Positions 33,800 through 45,332 of a stretch of 64,000 bases of DNA are shown in pieces. Position 1 is the stretch's first letter. The number at the start of each line of letters is the position of its first letter. Both the position numbers and the translations under genes were made by a program. Source of the DNA: Undaria pinnatifida. Its lineage: Eukaryota; Sar; Phaeophyceae; Laminariales; Alariaceae. The stretch covers positions 6,831,461-6,895,460 of the forward strand of contig JABAKD010000017.1 in assembly GCA_012845835.1 (NCBI GenBank), written 5' to 3'. The notes under the pieces are model-generated. The model was not told the origin of the DNA. It was given only the letters and a program-made list of their open reading frames with translations, and did no database searches.

Positions 33800-35590
33800 C
33801 ACCGGTTAATTAAGCAGTGCCAGTCGCTCGTTGTGGTGCCCCGTGAAGCCGTTAAGCACAGTTGGAAACAAGCGGTAGCGGCCGCATGCAGAGTAGCGCC
33901 GGTTGCCGCTATAGTAGATGCCGACTGGAAGAACTCGGAGGAAGAAAAAAGGGCGGGTCGGCATCTTTGTACCGTTCCAAGGTCGGGCGTGTGTATAAAC
34001 GGGAAAATCGAATTAAAGAGCAATGTTACTCGTGAGTCAACCTGAACTCGTTGTAATACAGAGTACATTCTGGCCTGTAAAGTGCACACAACATACGAGC
34101 ATGTGTCATGCACGGGTTGGAGATTCACGCTGCAAAAATTACGTGGTACGAAGTATTGTTTCTGCCGCTGCTGCTGCTATGTTATATGTGTACAAGTTAT
34201 TCTGCCGGTAGAATGGTGTTCCGCTACGTAACGGCACCACTATTGTGGCTTAAAGCCCTGGTTCGGAAGAAAAAAGGAAAACGATCAGGTTGTGGGTTCG
34301 TAGCAATTACGTGTGTTGTTTGTTCGCTTTGCTTTGTTTGTTGGTTTGCTGCAGATGCTCGATGGATCTCATTTAATCTTCCGGGCCAGGTGCCCTTCTT
34401 GCTACACAGAACAAACCTTCTGTGATCTACCGATACATCTTGCATTCAAGATCCCACCCAACAAATATTGCCGAGGTTCTCCTTGTCCGAACAAAGTCTC
34501 CAGCAGAAATATTTTACGGTCCCATAAACTCTGTCTCGCACTACCCAGCTGATCACAAACACAGGGAGGGGGGGGTGTACATCTCGTTGACGAAAACAAA
34601 CACATAACTTCCCTGTCTTTTATTATTTTTCAGTACCGACGATTGCCGGCAGACATGCTTGTCTGGTTTGTGAACACTAGAATATAGTGTAGAGGGAGGG
34701 GGAATACGATATTGGCCGGCCTATGTTGCGCTCCCCGAACGGGCCCCCCCGAGGGCCACCGGAGGCAAAAACAATGGGTGGGCGATGTTATGGAGCTACT
34801 ATCTATGCCCAACAATCTCTTCAAAATCATGCATTTTGCCGGCTGATTCAGTCCAACCCGGCTCGGCCAACACACCCAGAGAACAAATAACGAGATAACA
34901 AAGTGTAATTAGAAGCGTCGTAGTCGGCGACGTTCCCAGTTCCCAGTTCTCAGCCGCAGCGTCAGTTTCACAATCAGTCAGAAGCAAATCCGAGGATTTT
35001 CGCTACTGCCGTCCCAAACGCCGCTTGCCAAGTAGAATAGCACACCACCGCCCCCAAGCTATGCTTCGGCCCGCCCACCCATTGTGCTCATTGTCAAGTT
35101 GCTTCCGCCCAAAAGGAAGAGCCTAGGATATCTCGCTACAACACCACTGGCCAGATACTCATTTCTTGGCGGATTCAAGGCCTGCTTCGTCCTTCATGAA
35201 TCCCCCTCTTTCTTGCGTACAAGCAGCAGACTAACAGCAGGTCTAAAACGTTTTTGCCGCCCGCGTCGAGAGATGTGCGCAGAAACAAAAATCGCTCGCG
35301 GCGTTTCTTGTTCCGGGCGAAAAACAACGTGTCGCGCAGGAGGTAGTTGCGCAACACGCCTGACTGCGTCGAGGGTTGCGGATAATCGGGATTTAAAAAA
35401 AAAAATGTGCCCCAGCGCAACAACGCAACATCACGTTATTTCTATATCGCGTGGGGCAACTTTTTGCGGGACTTTTTTTTCAACGACTCATAGCGACTCA
35501 CGGGAGTGGCTACCCGTCCATCGATCTATGTGCACACGCGTTTTGCCTTTGCGACATAAATGCATGGAAGTGTTCGATACGGGGAGCGCC
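33800..35590. other. MITE-poor unique block, no gene assigned
   Basis: About 1.8 kb without A-D elements. Short frames occur on both strands, but none has a motif I recognise. A T-rich stretch ending tttttcag at about 34625-34633 could be a splice acceptor, yet no matching exon is evident. Confidence 0.35.
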
Positions 35591-35594
35591 AACA

Positions 35595-35680
35595 AAATGT
35601 TTCAAAGCCAATCGTTGATTGAGGGGCAGAGGCACTCGCTCGAGTAGCCTAAGCTCGGTAGATTGACAATCATCATGGTA
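35595..35680 (+). mobile_element. MITE family C fragment
   Basis: aaagccaatcgttgattgag and gcagaggcactcgctcgagt match the right part of C. Its terminus is missing. Confidence 0.45.
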
Positions 35681-35685
35681 CCCTA

Positions 35686-35988
35686 CAAAGGCTACGGTAC
35701 CACAAGGGTCCCTTCTTTCGGCCTTTTTTTTTGCAGTGGCTGGATGGAGGTCACTCGCACGAGTAACCCCCCACCCCGTTCCTTGGGTTCCTAGGCTTTC
35801 GTGCTGTTGTAATCGTTTGATATGACGAATACCCAACTGGATGGTTAATTGCGGTGCTCGAAACAATCGGCATGTAAAGCGGTTTTTGACAGTGATATGC
35901 GGAGTCACTCGTGCGAGTATGATGGATCACACCCCCGGTATTGAAAAACAGGGGGTACCTCCCCCACCGTAGCCTTGCTCCCGCCTAG
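35686..35988 (+). mobile_element. MITE family C
   Basis: Starts near tacaaaggctacggtacc; interior gaggtcactcgcacgagtaa, ttaattgcggtgctcgaaac, cggagtcactcgtgcgagta; ends cccaccgtagccttgctc. A related fragment follows at about 36235-36275 (gccactcgcgcgagtag). Confidence 0.87.
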
Positions 35989-36279
35989 AGTACGTAGCCT
36001 CGGCCTAAAACAATGGTCATCAAGTTTCTGCTTGCAGTTGGTTGAACAAGCAGGCTCATTATGTGTGTGTATTTTTTTTTCCCCCCAGCGGTTCAAAGCC
36101 AATCGCGCTACACAAGGAAATCTACCGGTCGGTGTGAGAAGCGCTTTTCATTTTCTCGTGACAACAAGCACCACACCCTCTAGTAGGACTGTTTGTTGAC
36201 GAAATCCCACCACTTTTGTTTTATTTTAGTAAGATTTTGAGCCACTCGCGCGAGTAGACTAATTTCTGTGTCAGATAAT

Positions 36280-36735
36280 ATGAATGGGGATACCCTCCCC
36301 TGTCCTGCCTATATATGTATAGCCTTGTAGTCCGTCTTGCATAAACTGCTTGATTGATCCGAGACGCGCATTCTCTACTACTACGTACGGTACAGGTACG
36401 CTTCTGTTTTTCTATACATCAGCCAGCGGCAAGTCATTTTTAGGGGGGGGGGAGCAAAAGGCCCCCCACCTCCGTTGAAAACTGAAAGCTCCCATGCTCT
36501 ACGTGTCCCACGAAGCGAACGCTTATTTCGAAACAAATAATAATGAAATATTTGTCAAGTTTTTTTGTGGCTCATTAACCAACTTTTCAGCCCCTAAAAC
36601 GATTTCCTACTGCAAGCACTCCACGTGTTTTGTCAGCCACGTACGTGGGGCGTGCGGTGCCAAAAAGGGCCAACACTGTTAAGGGGGGGGGGTCAAATTC
36701 AGGAAAAAAAAAACGTGATGTGCGAGTGAATGATA
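36280..36735. other. Unannotated, no gene seen
   Basis: No supported feature. Confidence 0.35.
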
Positions 36736-36739
36736 GAAG

Positions 36740-37020
36740 GACGCGTGCCACGATGATAGAGGCATGCCATTTTTTTTGGCCATTTTGTTCTCTGAATGAT
36801 GAGGATTCTTAACCCAAAATCGTCGGGAAAAAACGGCATTTTTTTTTTCGCATGATTCGAGAATCGTGGTGTGTAGGCATAGGCCATGGGATTGTTCACG
36901 TCCGGTAGCATTTTTTTTTTTCTCCAAATCGGGTTTTGACGGAGGTCTTAACCGCTAAAATTGAGGAAACCGCGGAAAAAATACGTACGTACGTGGTTCA
37001 CCCCTATCGTAGAACGCGTC
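36740..37020 (+). mobile_element. MITE family A, complete, GAAG duplication
   Basis: 281 bp. Starts GACGCGTGCCACGATGATAG and ends tatcgtagaacgcgtc. GAAG lies at 36736-36739 and 37021-37024. This is the cleanest free-standing A copy and, with 14470-14749, sets the 4-bp duplication for the family. Confidence 0.94.
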
Positions 37021-37024
37021 GAAG

Positions 37025-37800
37025 CGAACCTCCGTCGTTGCACGGGTCTCTCGACCCTTGTTACTAGCTGCACAGAGGAATTTGGTTAGCAAACCGATCT
37101 GCTCGGGACCATTGTGGCAAGAGGAGTTTCGTTACATCAAACAGATTCGTCACGTCCAAGTGAATGAATCCCCCGCACTGTGTGCATCACCGACGACCCA
37201 AAAACCACCGAATATGTAAGAGGTTTCTTCCTGTTATTATCAGAAAAAAATCTGAATCAAGCTAATGCTGAGAAAGACTGTATTAATATTGCAGATTGAC
37301 CCTTGCCAAGGTGTTTGGCCACATAAGAACAAGTTCACCGTGAAAATACAACCGCCTTTCATTTTTAGGATGCTTGCGGACTACCATCTTTGGAATTGGA
37401 TAGGATCTGAGTAGGAAAAAAGTAGCATTTTGCTTCAGAATTGAAACCGTCGAACGTCACAATCTAAGGACAACCCCACACCCACGAAAAAATCAGGGCC
37501 AAAAATTGGTTCAAAAACAACTTTTAAGAGTAAGTACGTTTTCCTCTGCGCGTTTTGGTCAATTAGTCCCCGACTACTATTGCCGTGGGTTTTGTTTGTC
37601 CTCCGGTTAAGCCATTCGTTGGTCGGCCGGTTCCATTGCTGTTGCACATAATAAAAAAAAAATTGAGAAGAAAAATGAGTTATTACGTATTTGAGATAGC
37701 AATCACCCCCCTCCTGCTATTACCGAGTCTCGGTCAATACCACGGAGGAGGTATTGTGTGTCTCGAAAGCGAAGGAAATCCCGTCGATTCATACCGTCGG
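37025..37800. other. Unannotated, no gene seen
   Basis: No supported feature. Confidence 0.35.
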
Positions 37801-37802
37801 CT

Positions 37803-37854
37803 TTTGCGCCAACGACCCGACCATTACGCTTGCGCCAACGACCCGGCCATTACG
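37803..37854. repeat. 26-bp direct repeat, 2 units
   Basis: Two tandem copies of ttgcgccaacgacccgacca plus ttacgc, with one substitution. Confidence 0.85.
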
Positions 37855-37887
37855 CCGAGCTGCCTTGTTTGCGAACATGTCTACCCG

Positions 37888-38110
37888 GATGCGCCCTACG
37901 ATAGCGAGGTATCGCTTTTTTCGGGATTTTTCTTTTTTCTGAATGGGAGGTCCCCTAACCCCCGAAAAAATCGTCGCAATAAGGAGCGGCGTTTTTCGTT
38001 TTATCGATACTCTATTTTCAATATACCTAGTAGGTCGTGGGTTTCTTCACCGGGTTGCATTATTCGGTTTACTTGAGAGAAACTTTTTTTGGTGAGTTTG
38101 AGACGTAGAC
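37888..38110 (+). mobile_element. MITE family A, right end decayed
   Basis: Starts GATGCGCCCTACGATAGCG, obeying GA-N6-CTACGATAG. Interior ctgaatgggaggtcccctaa, aaaatcgtcgcaataagg, ggtcgtgggtttcttcaccg. Confidence 0.77.
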
Positions 38111-38211
38111 CTTATCAGGTGAGTACCCTCGTGAAACAACGGGTGAACTTTTTTTCCCGTGTAGCATGATGACACATACATGTCCCTGAGCATTTTACTA
38201 CCGAGGAGATG

Positions 38212-38468
38212 CGACCAAAAGGCTACGTGTGGTATTTTTGGTGTTGTGATATACCCTGTACTTTCGCCACCGGTTTTTATTGTTTTGCACCCCTCGTGCA
38301 CGACTGACTCTGTACCTCATGAACAGAAACACTTATATTTTAGGTCATTGTTTTGGTGCAGCGCAGCTTTCAACGAGAAGGAATCGGGGGGGTCGCTCGA
38401 GCGAGTGACCCCGAGCCACTGCAAGTACAAGGCCCGCCAAAATTGGCCACCCTACCACCATAGTCTGG
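38212..38468 (-). mobile_element. MITE family C, decayed
   Basis: Starts ccaaaaggctacgtgtgg; interior ctcgtgcacgactgactctg, ttttggtgcagcgcagcttt, gtcgctcgagcgagtgaccc, gagccactgcaag; ends ccaccatagtctgg. Confidence 0.78.
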
Positions 38469-38768
38469 TTTATGCCCTGTTTCCGAATCAGTTTACCGTC
38501 CAGCTTTGACGTCGCCTTACGTGACCGATCTGCAAAATACGACGTGCGTTCTTGCTCAACGTCTACAGCTACCCGTCCATGACCTGACCCATATATATAT
38601 ATGGGTGTTTGCTATTTCCTGCCTTTATTGGGATGCAAGAAAACGTAAAAACAGTGTTGGAACCGACGAACATCACAATAGATCAAGGCCAACCAAATCC
38701 ACGACCAGATTAGGTTAGAACACAAGAAATGGTGGGAAACTCGTTTTTCCCGAGGTTATTTTTCTACC

Positions 38769-39131
38769 TTACTGGATGGTACCGTTTGGCGGTTTCAATA
38801 CTATAACTGCATGTTTTCCGACGCAGCTCCTAACCAGCCAAATTTTGTAGTTCGCACACATCGCAATAGTAATGTTGTTCTGGCTTGGATACCAAACGCA
38901 TGAGTCAATTTGACCCCGCGGTGCAGTGCCGACTCGACTTCTGTTCCCGAGGCGCCTCGCGTCAGCGGAAACATCTAGCCCATAAACCATTACCGAGATG
39001 CGCGGGGACCCAAAAACCAGACTGCCAACAGTTAACCCCATCATGCATTTTGTTCCGACCCAACCATTCATTGTGCACCTACCATCGATGTGTCTACCTA
39101 CTTGATTAAAACGGATATCGGGGTGCGGCAT
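38769..39131 (-). other. Unassigned open frame, 120 codons
   Basis: The translation is balanced in composition and free of low complexity, but I recognise no family. No MITE sequence overlaps it. It could be an exon, a relic or chance. Confidence 0.22.
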
Positions 39132-39149
39132 GACTGAGCAAATTTTATC

Positions 39150-39356
39150 GAAACGGTCTCGACGCCTTCTGCGGTAAAGGCGAGACGTTTAGGCCATTTT
39201 TGTTTCGTGAAAATGAAGGGACTCCTTTACCTAAAATAACCGGGAAATTGCATTATGGTTTCGTAAAATCGGTTTGGTTGCATGCCTAGGCCATGAGATT
39301 GCTTATCCGGTTGCACTTTCAGCTTCTGAAAAAGCAATTTTTCTGGTGGAGCTCTC
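39150..39356 (+). mobile_element. MITE family A, both ends decayed
   Basis: gaagggactcctttacctaa, aataaccgggaaattgc, cctaggccatgagattgctt, gtggagctctc follow A in order. The next A copy begins at its right edge in the opposite orientation. Confidence 0.7.
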
Positions 39357-39500
39357 GACGCGTGCTACTTTAGAGAGAGGTGCACCACCTCTTTTTTTGG
39401 GGTTTTTCATTTTTGGGAGCTAAATACATTTCCGTCTTAACTCAAAAACTTATTTGAAGAAAAAACAAGCTGCTACCCGATAAAAAATCCGATGTGCCTA
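39357..39500 (-). mobile_element. MITE family A, truncated by D
   Basis: Starts GACGCGTGCTACTTTAGAG; interior ggtgcaccacctcttttttt, tgggagctaaatac. It ends where the family D element starts. Confidence 0.8.
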
Positions 39501-39501
39501 C

Positions 39502-39774
39502 AAGTCATGCCACGGTAGGGGTGGATCAGATTCTAAGAAGCCCCTGTGCTCCTCACATGAGGAGCTCAACATCTCACCCGAAAAATGACTTCGAAGGCAT
39601 TCGTTCGCCCAACCCGACCAAGCTTCTATGCCTCACTTCTAAGCAAATAAATGCAACAAACTCGTGAAAATGCTTGATCAACGACTAAACCATAGTTCCT
39701 CATGCGAGGAGCTAAATTGGCCAGGGACGTTTTGGCGCAATCATACAACTGCAACCCCTACCGTGGGATGACTC
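39502..39774 (+). mobile_element. MITE family D, full length
   Basis: Starts AAGTCATGCCACGGTAGG and ends ctaccgtgggatgactc. Interior palindrome gctcctcacatgaggagc, aaaaatgacttcgaaggcat, tcatgcgaggagctaaattg. No matching duplication at the flanks. Confidence 0.85.
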
Positions 39775-40022
39775 CATTATATTATATATATAATATCACG
39801 ATTCAGCTAATGGCTCCCACATCTTGATTAATGAATGCATCCGGTTCATGCGAGGTTAAAAAAAATCATTTTTTGATATTTGTTGGCCTCTCTCGCCCAA
39901 TAGTCCATTTCACGACTTGAAACCACGCAAGTGCATTCATCACGTGCACTTTATGGCACCTACGAATGCAATGACGCGTTGCTCGTTATATGCCACCGAC
40001 ATGAACACCTTCAAATGAGTAG

Positions 40023-40526
40023 ACCTCAGCCGCTGTGGTGCTGCCCAACATCCTCGGCACCACTCTGTATCTCTGTACTCGTTGTGCACGCTTCGACGCG
40101 CATGGACGTGACATTACACAACACAAACACCGCCACCCTATTTATGCATTCATCAAACGTCGTCACAACATGTCAAGTAGTTACGATTGGCCATGCCCAC
40201 TGCAGATTACAGCATTGAGATGCCCCATGCCCGCTGCCGCATACGAGCAAATATGCGGATTTTCTGCAGACAACCTCGCCAATCAAAATTCCGCCGCATA
40301 TTATGTTTACCCGCATCTACACTACGCATCTACGCATCTACATTTCCGCCGCAATCATACGCGGCACCCCGCCAAACCTCTACTGCCCATTCCGATGCCG
40401 TCAACACGACAATACTCGAAAGCTCAACAGAACCGACGCAACGAACCGGATTCTGCATCGTCATCCGGCGAGGAAGAAGCTTCGTCATCCAGCGACGAGT
40501 CGTCTTCCGATGACGAAGATTGATTC
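40023..40526 (+). CDS. Hypothetical ORF with acidic Ser-rich tail
   Basis: An open frame of about 167 codons from the stop at 40020 to the stop near 40524. The first ATG in frame is near 40170, so the upstream part needs an intron or another start. The early part has a CTRC pair followed by His-rich sequence (ITQHKHRHP). The C-terminus has basic residues and then an acidic serine tail (SSSGEEEASSSSDESSSD). I recognise no family. The surrounding 39.8-41.3 kb has no MITEs. The high A/C content makes a chance frame possible. Confidence 0.3.
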
Positions 40527-40559
40527 TACCGACGCACCTAAGCTTCTGTTTCACATACC

Positions 40560-41220
40560 GTAGATGATCGTCTTCTTTAGCCATCAACTTTCTTCCGGCT
40601 CATTTTCACCTGAAGTTTGTCATCTGCTATCAGCGTCTCAGTCGTTTCACTTACAACGAGTTCGTAAGCTATCACACGTTTCGTGTACACTACGTAATTA
40701 TTTCCAGGTCGACCTTTTCATGTTTTTTTCGCTTTCTTTCGCTGTAGCATAGCAATCGAGATTTGCTGCTTTTTGCCCTTCCATCTTCGGGGCTTTTCCG
40801 ATTCTTTCATTCACGATTTCGATTATGTGTTCGAATTTATCACCGTATCATCTTCGTCGCTTTCTTCTTCACCGGGTTCACCGTCATCTTGCTCTCTTCA
40901 CCATTGATTTTTATCACGGAGCTATTACACTTACTCCGTTACATAAACAACAGTGCGGCGTCACCGATGTCTCTTTCCGAGTCATTCATCCGCCTGCCCA
41001 TCCTGCGTACTTTCCATTGATATTTCATCTAAAATTATACTGATTACACATTCATCGCCCCTGATACGGCCACCGCGTTTCAATTCAGTCATGCCCAAAG
41101 TCGCGGGGATGTATCATCGATGCCACTTCCTCCTTTAATAGACATAACCTGCATCCTCCTCTCTATTTCCCGCACTTCTCATCCTCAATTCATTGATTGA
41201 CCTTCTTCGGGCGTATCTCC
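40560..41220. other. Pyrimidine-rich stretch, no gene seen
   Basis: T- and C-rich plus strand (many ttcttc, tcac). Frames in it are Ser/Phe/Leu-rich by composition. No supported gene. Confidence 0.4.
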
Positions 41221-41222
41221 GG

Positions 41223-41255
41223 GTGGCCGTCCCGCCGCCTACGGCGGGCGGCCAC
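41223..41255. other. GC-rich perfect hairpin
   Basis: gtggccg-tc-ccgccg-ccta-cggcgg-g-cggccac: 13 base pairs in two stacked helices with a 2/1 internal loop and a 4-base loop. It resembles a factor-independent terminator stem but has no T-run. It stands alone among the AT- and pyrimidine-rich flanks. Confidence 0.7.
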
Positions 41256-41289
41256 CTTACCCTAGTTCAACCCTACGAGAATAATGCAC

Positions 41290-41391
41290 AAAAATGGCCC
41301 TTTTTCCGTTGATTTGGGTTAAGGAGCCCCTCCATGTTCAGAAAGATTTCACAAAAAAGTGGTCCACCTCTGCCGTACGTAGCGCATGGTT
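41290..41391 (-). mobile_element. MITE family A fragment
   Basis: gatttgggttaaggagcccc, gttcagaaagatttcac, gtggtccacctctgccgtac, gtagcgcatgg: the 5' third of A in reverse. Confidence 0.72.
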
Positions 41392-42250
41392 TCCCCCCAC
41401 CTTGCACTGCCGGCGGCGGGCCGCCACCGGGGGGGGGCTCGTTACAGAACTACACGGTACTGCCGGATCGCCGTCTTCTTGCACGTTGTGAATTGATACG
41501 GTTATTACTGATGCAGTATTTCGGTGTCGAACAAATTTGCGCGACCCAACCGCTGTTGAGCTGTATCGCCTTGCGCCGAACTAAATGGTCCTCTCAAACT
41601 AACGCCGCCTCGCAATGCCGACCCGACCGTTGACCGGGAGGTACGTCGAAACCCAATACCCAGGTGTCTCGTTGCCGAACCGCGTCTTGCACTGCCCTCC
41701 CGACCACTGCTGCGGTATAGGTGATGCACAATAGGGCATATATATGGCTTCAGCGGGATAGAGCGACTCGCGCGTGTGTCTGTCACGGAGATCCACTTTT
41801 TTAAAGGACGAAATCACACACAAACGAGAACAGTCATGACCACCTCTCAGGCGAGCTCTCCTACGCTACGACTGTGTTCGATCGACGCGCGCTGTTACAC
41901 CTGGAAAGCCCAGCCAACGAAAAAAACTCGGGTCAATCGCTACTACGCAAAGGCGGGTGCCTTTTCACCCCCATTTTTGTTTGATGTGTTTTTCCTCCTG
42001 CTAACAGTGGATCTCCTTCACAGCCCGTTTTTGTTTTCGGTCTCGAGCTTCTGGCGCTCTCTCTGGGTTCACGACAAGTACTGCCGGCATGGGCTGGTTT
42101 GATACGTTTCACCAGGCCGAGCAACTCCCACCCACCTTAGAGTGAGCTACAAGACTATTCCCGTTTGTGTGGTCCATCCGCAGTAGTAAGAAAGAGAGTA
42201 TCCTCCGTATCGCAGCCTTTGTCTGATCTTCCATTACCGATGCGAGTCGG
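41392..42250. other. Unannotated; weak dispersed repeat
   Basis: The strings cccgaccgtt and aggtgtctcgttgccgaa recur near 37.8, 43.7 and 49.85 kb (cgaccgttatgccgaggtgt, ctcgtaatcgaa), suggesting an old dispersed repeat that I cannot delimit. Part of 41800-42010 also matches 31775-31980. Confidence 0.4.
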
Positions 42251-42400
42251 TAGATTCATCCCGCGGTGGTGTTGCAGCAAAAACATGTTTTGAGCTCCTG
42301 ACAAGGGCGGAGCTCAATACCTCACCATCATCCCAAGCACGACCTCAAAAGAGCATTCTGTCGCGCAAACCCGATCGATGCTTCTTTCTAGATGCGGTAT
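42251..42400 (+). mobile_element. MITE family D fragment
   Basis: attcatcccgcggtggtgtt, gagctcctgacaagggcgga, gctcaatacctcacc, cgcgcaaacccgatcg. It is cut by the next A element. Confidence 0.7.
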
Positions 42401-42489
42401 TAATGGCTACGATAGAGGTAGATGAATCACTTTTTTTTTGAGGTTCGACACAACTTTGGGAGCTTAAGACCTCTCCCAAAAACCGATTT

Positions 42490-42755
42490 GGCCGAGGATA
42501 CGGTAGGGGGGGTACCGCCGTTTCCACCTATGGATTCGACCCATTCGCACGAGTGACTCTGTACCTCGCTGACGAACATACTTTACGCGATGTGCTTGGC
42601 GAAGCTCGTGGCTAGTTATTGCGTTGCGCATTCATGTCACGAAAAAAAAACAAGACCGCAAAGGAACAGGGGGTCACGCGCGCGAGTGACTCCGGGTCAC
42701 TGAAAAAAAAAAATGACCTTAAAAAGGAATCCCTCCCCCTATCGTAGCCTGGGAC
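42490..42755 (-). mobile_element. MITE family C inside A
   Basis: Starts GGCCGAGGATACGGTAGG, ends tatcgtagcctgggac. Flanks ATTT and GTTT give a 4-bp duplication with one mismatch. Palindrome gtcacgcgcgcgagtgac near the right end. Confidence 0.88.
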
Positions 42756-42883
42756 GTTTATTTCGAGAAAATATATAACATACCGGATGAGAGAGCCCAT
42801 GGCTTAGGTACACGGCGACGAGAATCAGGCAAAAAAAATGGCCAATTTTCGACGAGTTTGGGTTAAGGAGCCCCGTCATCCAG

Positions 42884-43167
42884 GATCCAGGCTACGATAG
42901 GGAGGCCTCTTTTTGGGCTTTTTCTTTCAGTGGCCCGGAGTCACTCACGCGAGTGACCCCCCGTTCCTTTGTGATCTTGAGCTTTGGTGCTATTAAAATT
43001 CCGCGGCATTTGAATCCGCAACGCAATAATTAGCCACGCTGCGCCAAGCTTATGGTGTAAACCCGCTTCGTCATTTAGGTACAGAGTCACCCGTGCGAGT
43101 ATGATAGTATGATAGCTAAGACCTGGTAGTGAAAAACGGGGGTACCCCCCCTACCGTAGCCTTGGTC
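42884..43167 (+). mobile_element. MITE family C inside A, CCAG duplication
   Basis: 284 bp. Starts GATCCAGGCTACGATAGG, ends accgtagccttggtc. CCAG lies at 42880-42883 and 43168-43171. It has an internal gtatgatagtatgatag microsatellite start. Confidence 0.95.
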
Positions 43168-43214
43168 CCAGACAAGCCATTTCAGACGAAAAGTGGTACC
43201 TATATCGCCGCACC

Positions 43215-44725
43215 GTCTTCGCTAGCTAGTCCTTAAACGATGATGACGCTCGAAACAACAACCGACTACATTACCGGTAGTTCCGCAGTCAAGTTTCTCA
43301 CCCGCCACATTATTGCCTCAAAGTTACCACAAGCCTTGGGCCGAAAAAGGAGGGTACCTTATCGCATTTTCGAAAACATGGTCGACATAGTCTTTAAACT
43401 TGTGATACTTCGTACACCCCAAAACCTATCCCCAACCCGAACCCAATGAAACGCAGGCAACCATTGTATCATAGGGTGAAACCCCCTTCGTCTCGTACAC
43501 AGTGTGCGTCAACCATGTTGTCGAAAAAGTGGTAAGCTCTACTGGAGGCGAAAAAGCGCAACCCCTACCGCGGGATAACTCGGTACCGAACTAGAAGTAC
43601 CGTCATCTCACCACGTTTTGCCACCATCAACCGGGCCAATCCCGACGCCACGACTCGTTTGGCGACCCCAAAAAATACATTGACCGGTAAATTAAGTCCG
43701 CCTTATGCATTATTTCCGGCCTGACCGTTTCCGAGGAGGCGTTTAAACCCTATACCGCTGGGGAATATGTCTCGTTGTCGAACACGTTTTCATTTTATGT
43801 TACCGTGTGTGACAGTGTATACCACGCCCCCGGTGATGCCGTTTGTTTGGTTTTGGGGTTTTGTTACCAAGGGAGTGGTATGCCGTGGGGATGTGGTGTA
43901 TAGACCTTTCCCCCCCGTGACAATAGCGGGTTGTTGTTTAGGATTCCAGACTATTCACCATCCGGCGCGGTATACCGTAGGGGGTGTGCTAGCATTGGGG
44001 GATGATACTAGCGATTACAAACTACGAGAGTTGCTGCCATGTTGTAGGCCTGTTTTCCGCAGTGAAGGGCTGGTTCTCGCATTCTGGCTCGCCGCAGACC
44101 GAGAGGTTTTGCGGTGAGGGCCTCAGCTTCAGGCACCGTGGCCGGTACATCTCTCTGCGGATACAGGGGTATCCGTACGGTTGCGCCGTCTGCAGTTGCA
44201 GTCGCAGGTGGCTGGAGTATCGACGGGCTCTGACGCGAAAGACACCGGGAGGCACATGTGCGGTTTGTGCACGACGGTAACAAAATACTTGGTAGGTCAT
44301 CAAGCCTGGAATAAAATAAGTCGTCTGGGCCACAGACATGTTTTTCCCCTTGCCATGGACCGCGTTACCGCGTTCGCAGTACGATTCCGCACCTCCTCCA
44401 CCTATATGCTGCTGGTCCTCGCAGGGTAAGCTGTGATGCTCTCGCACACTTGGCGTGCTGCTGCTAACTGCTGTGCTGTTCCAGTACCGGAGCTCGTTCT
44501 CTTGATCGCGGCACCCTTTGACGGACGGTGATATCTTGGGAGTGGCATAATGATGGTGAGGTGGTGTGGTATCATACGCCGTGCCCCGGGCGATGACTCG
44601 GGTAGCCGGTTTTTGGAAATAATGGCCGCCCGGCGGATGTGGTATGCATTAGGGCTGTGGTATACAAGATGGGTTGCGCTGTTTTTGCCATACACGGTAG
44701 GGTCGTTGATTTATAAGGTCGGTGA
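43215..44725. other. Mostly unique region, no gene assigned
   Basis: Several frames up to 141 codons on the minus strand at 44022-44447, none recognised. Parts near 43720-43790 resemble the old dispersed repeat noted at 41.6 and 49.85 kb. Confidence 0.35.
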
Positions 44726-44727
44726 TC

Positions 44728-44825
44728 GACGTGCATGCTACGATAGGGAGGTGCGCCAATAATTTTCTAAGCTTTTTGCGTTGAGGAGCTATATAACTTT
44801 TCCCCAATACATTTCTTGCGGTGAG
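44728..44825 (-). mobile_element. MITE family A fragment
   Basis: gcatgctacgatagggaggt and gcgccaataattttctaagc start a reverse A copy; cut by the following C element. Confidence 0.62.
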
Positions 44826-45114
44826 ACTACAATGCTACGATACGGGGGGTTTCTTTTTTGCGGCCTTTGCTTTGGCAGTGGCTCGGGCTCACTCGCGCGG
44901 GTAACCCCCCTGCTTGATGGCAGTGTTCAACTATTGTGTGCGGTTTTAATTTCGCGATGTGAATTCCGCAAAGGAATGGTTAGCTTTGCTGCACCCAACA
45001 AGCCGCCTGAAGCCCTAGTCCCCGTTAGGTACAGAGTCACTCGACGAGCGCGGGTATGGTAAGATAGTATGTATGATATGATAGCTCAAACAAGACATTG
45101 AAAAGGGGAGTGTG

Positions 45115-45329
45115 TCATAACATCATCATAACGTCATCATAGCACCATCATAACATCATCACAACATAATCATAACATCGTGATTACATCATATCGTAAC
45201 ATCATCATAGCATAATAAGAAAACCATCATAACATCATCATAACGACATCATAACGTCATCTATCATAACATCATCATAACGTCAACTATCAAAACATCA
45301 TCATAACATCATCATAATATCATCTATAC
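45115..45329. repeat. (AACATCATCAT)n satellite, left block
   Basis: Units of aacatcatcat (11 bp) with frequent variants (aacgtcatcat, agcaccatcat). Confidence 0.95.
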
Positions 45330-45332
45330 TAA

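Larger units (their letters stand above)
42409..43210 (-). mobile_element. MITE family A carrying two C insertions
   Basis: Three A segments in order: 42409-42489 (ctacgatagagg, gggagcttaagacctctccc), 42756-42883 (gataccggatg-like, ccatggcttaggtacac, gggttaaggagccccgtcat), and 43168-43210 (atttcagacgaaaagtgg). The gaps are filled by two independent family C elements. Confidence 0.87.

Noticed and set aside
34600..34700. Splice acceptor and exon
   Set aside because: The T-rich run before tttttcag is suggestive, but no exon with protein content follows.
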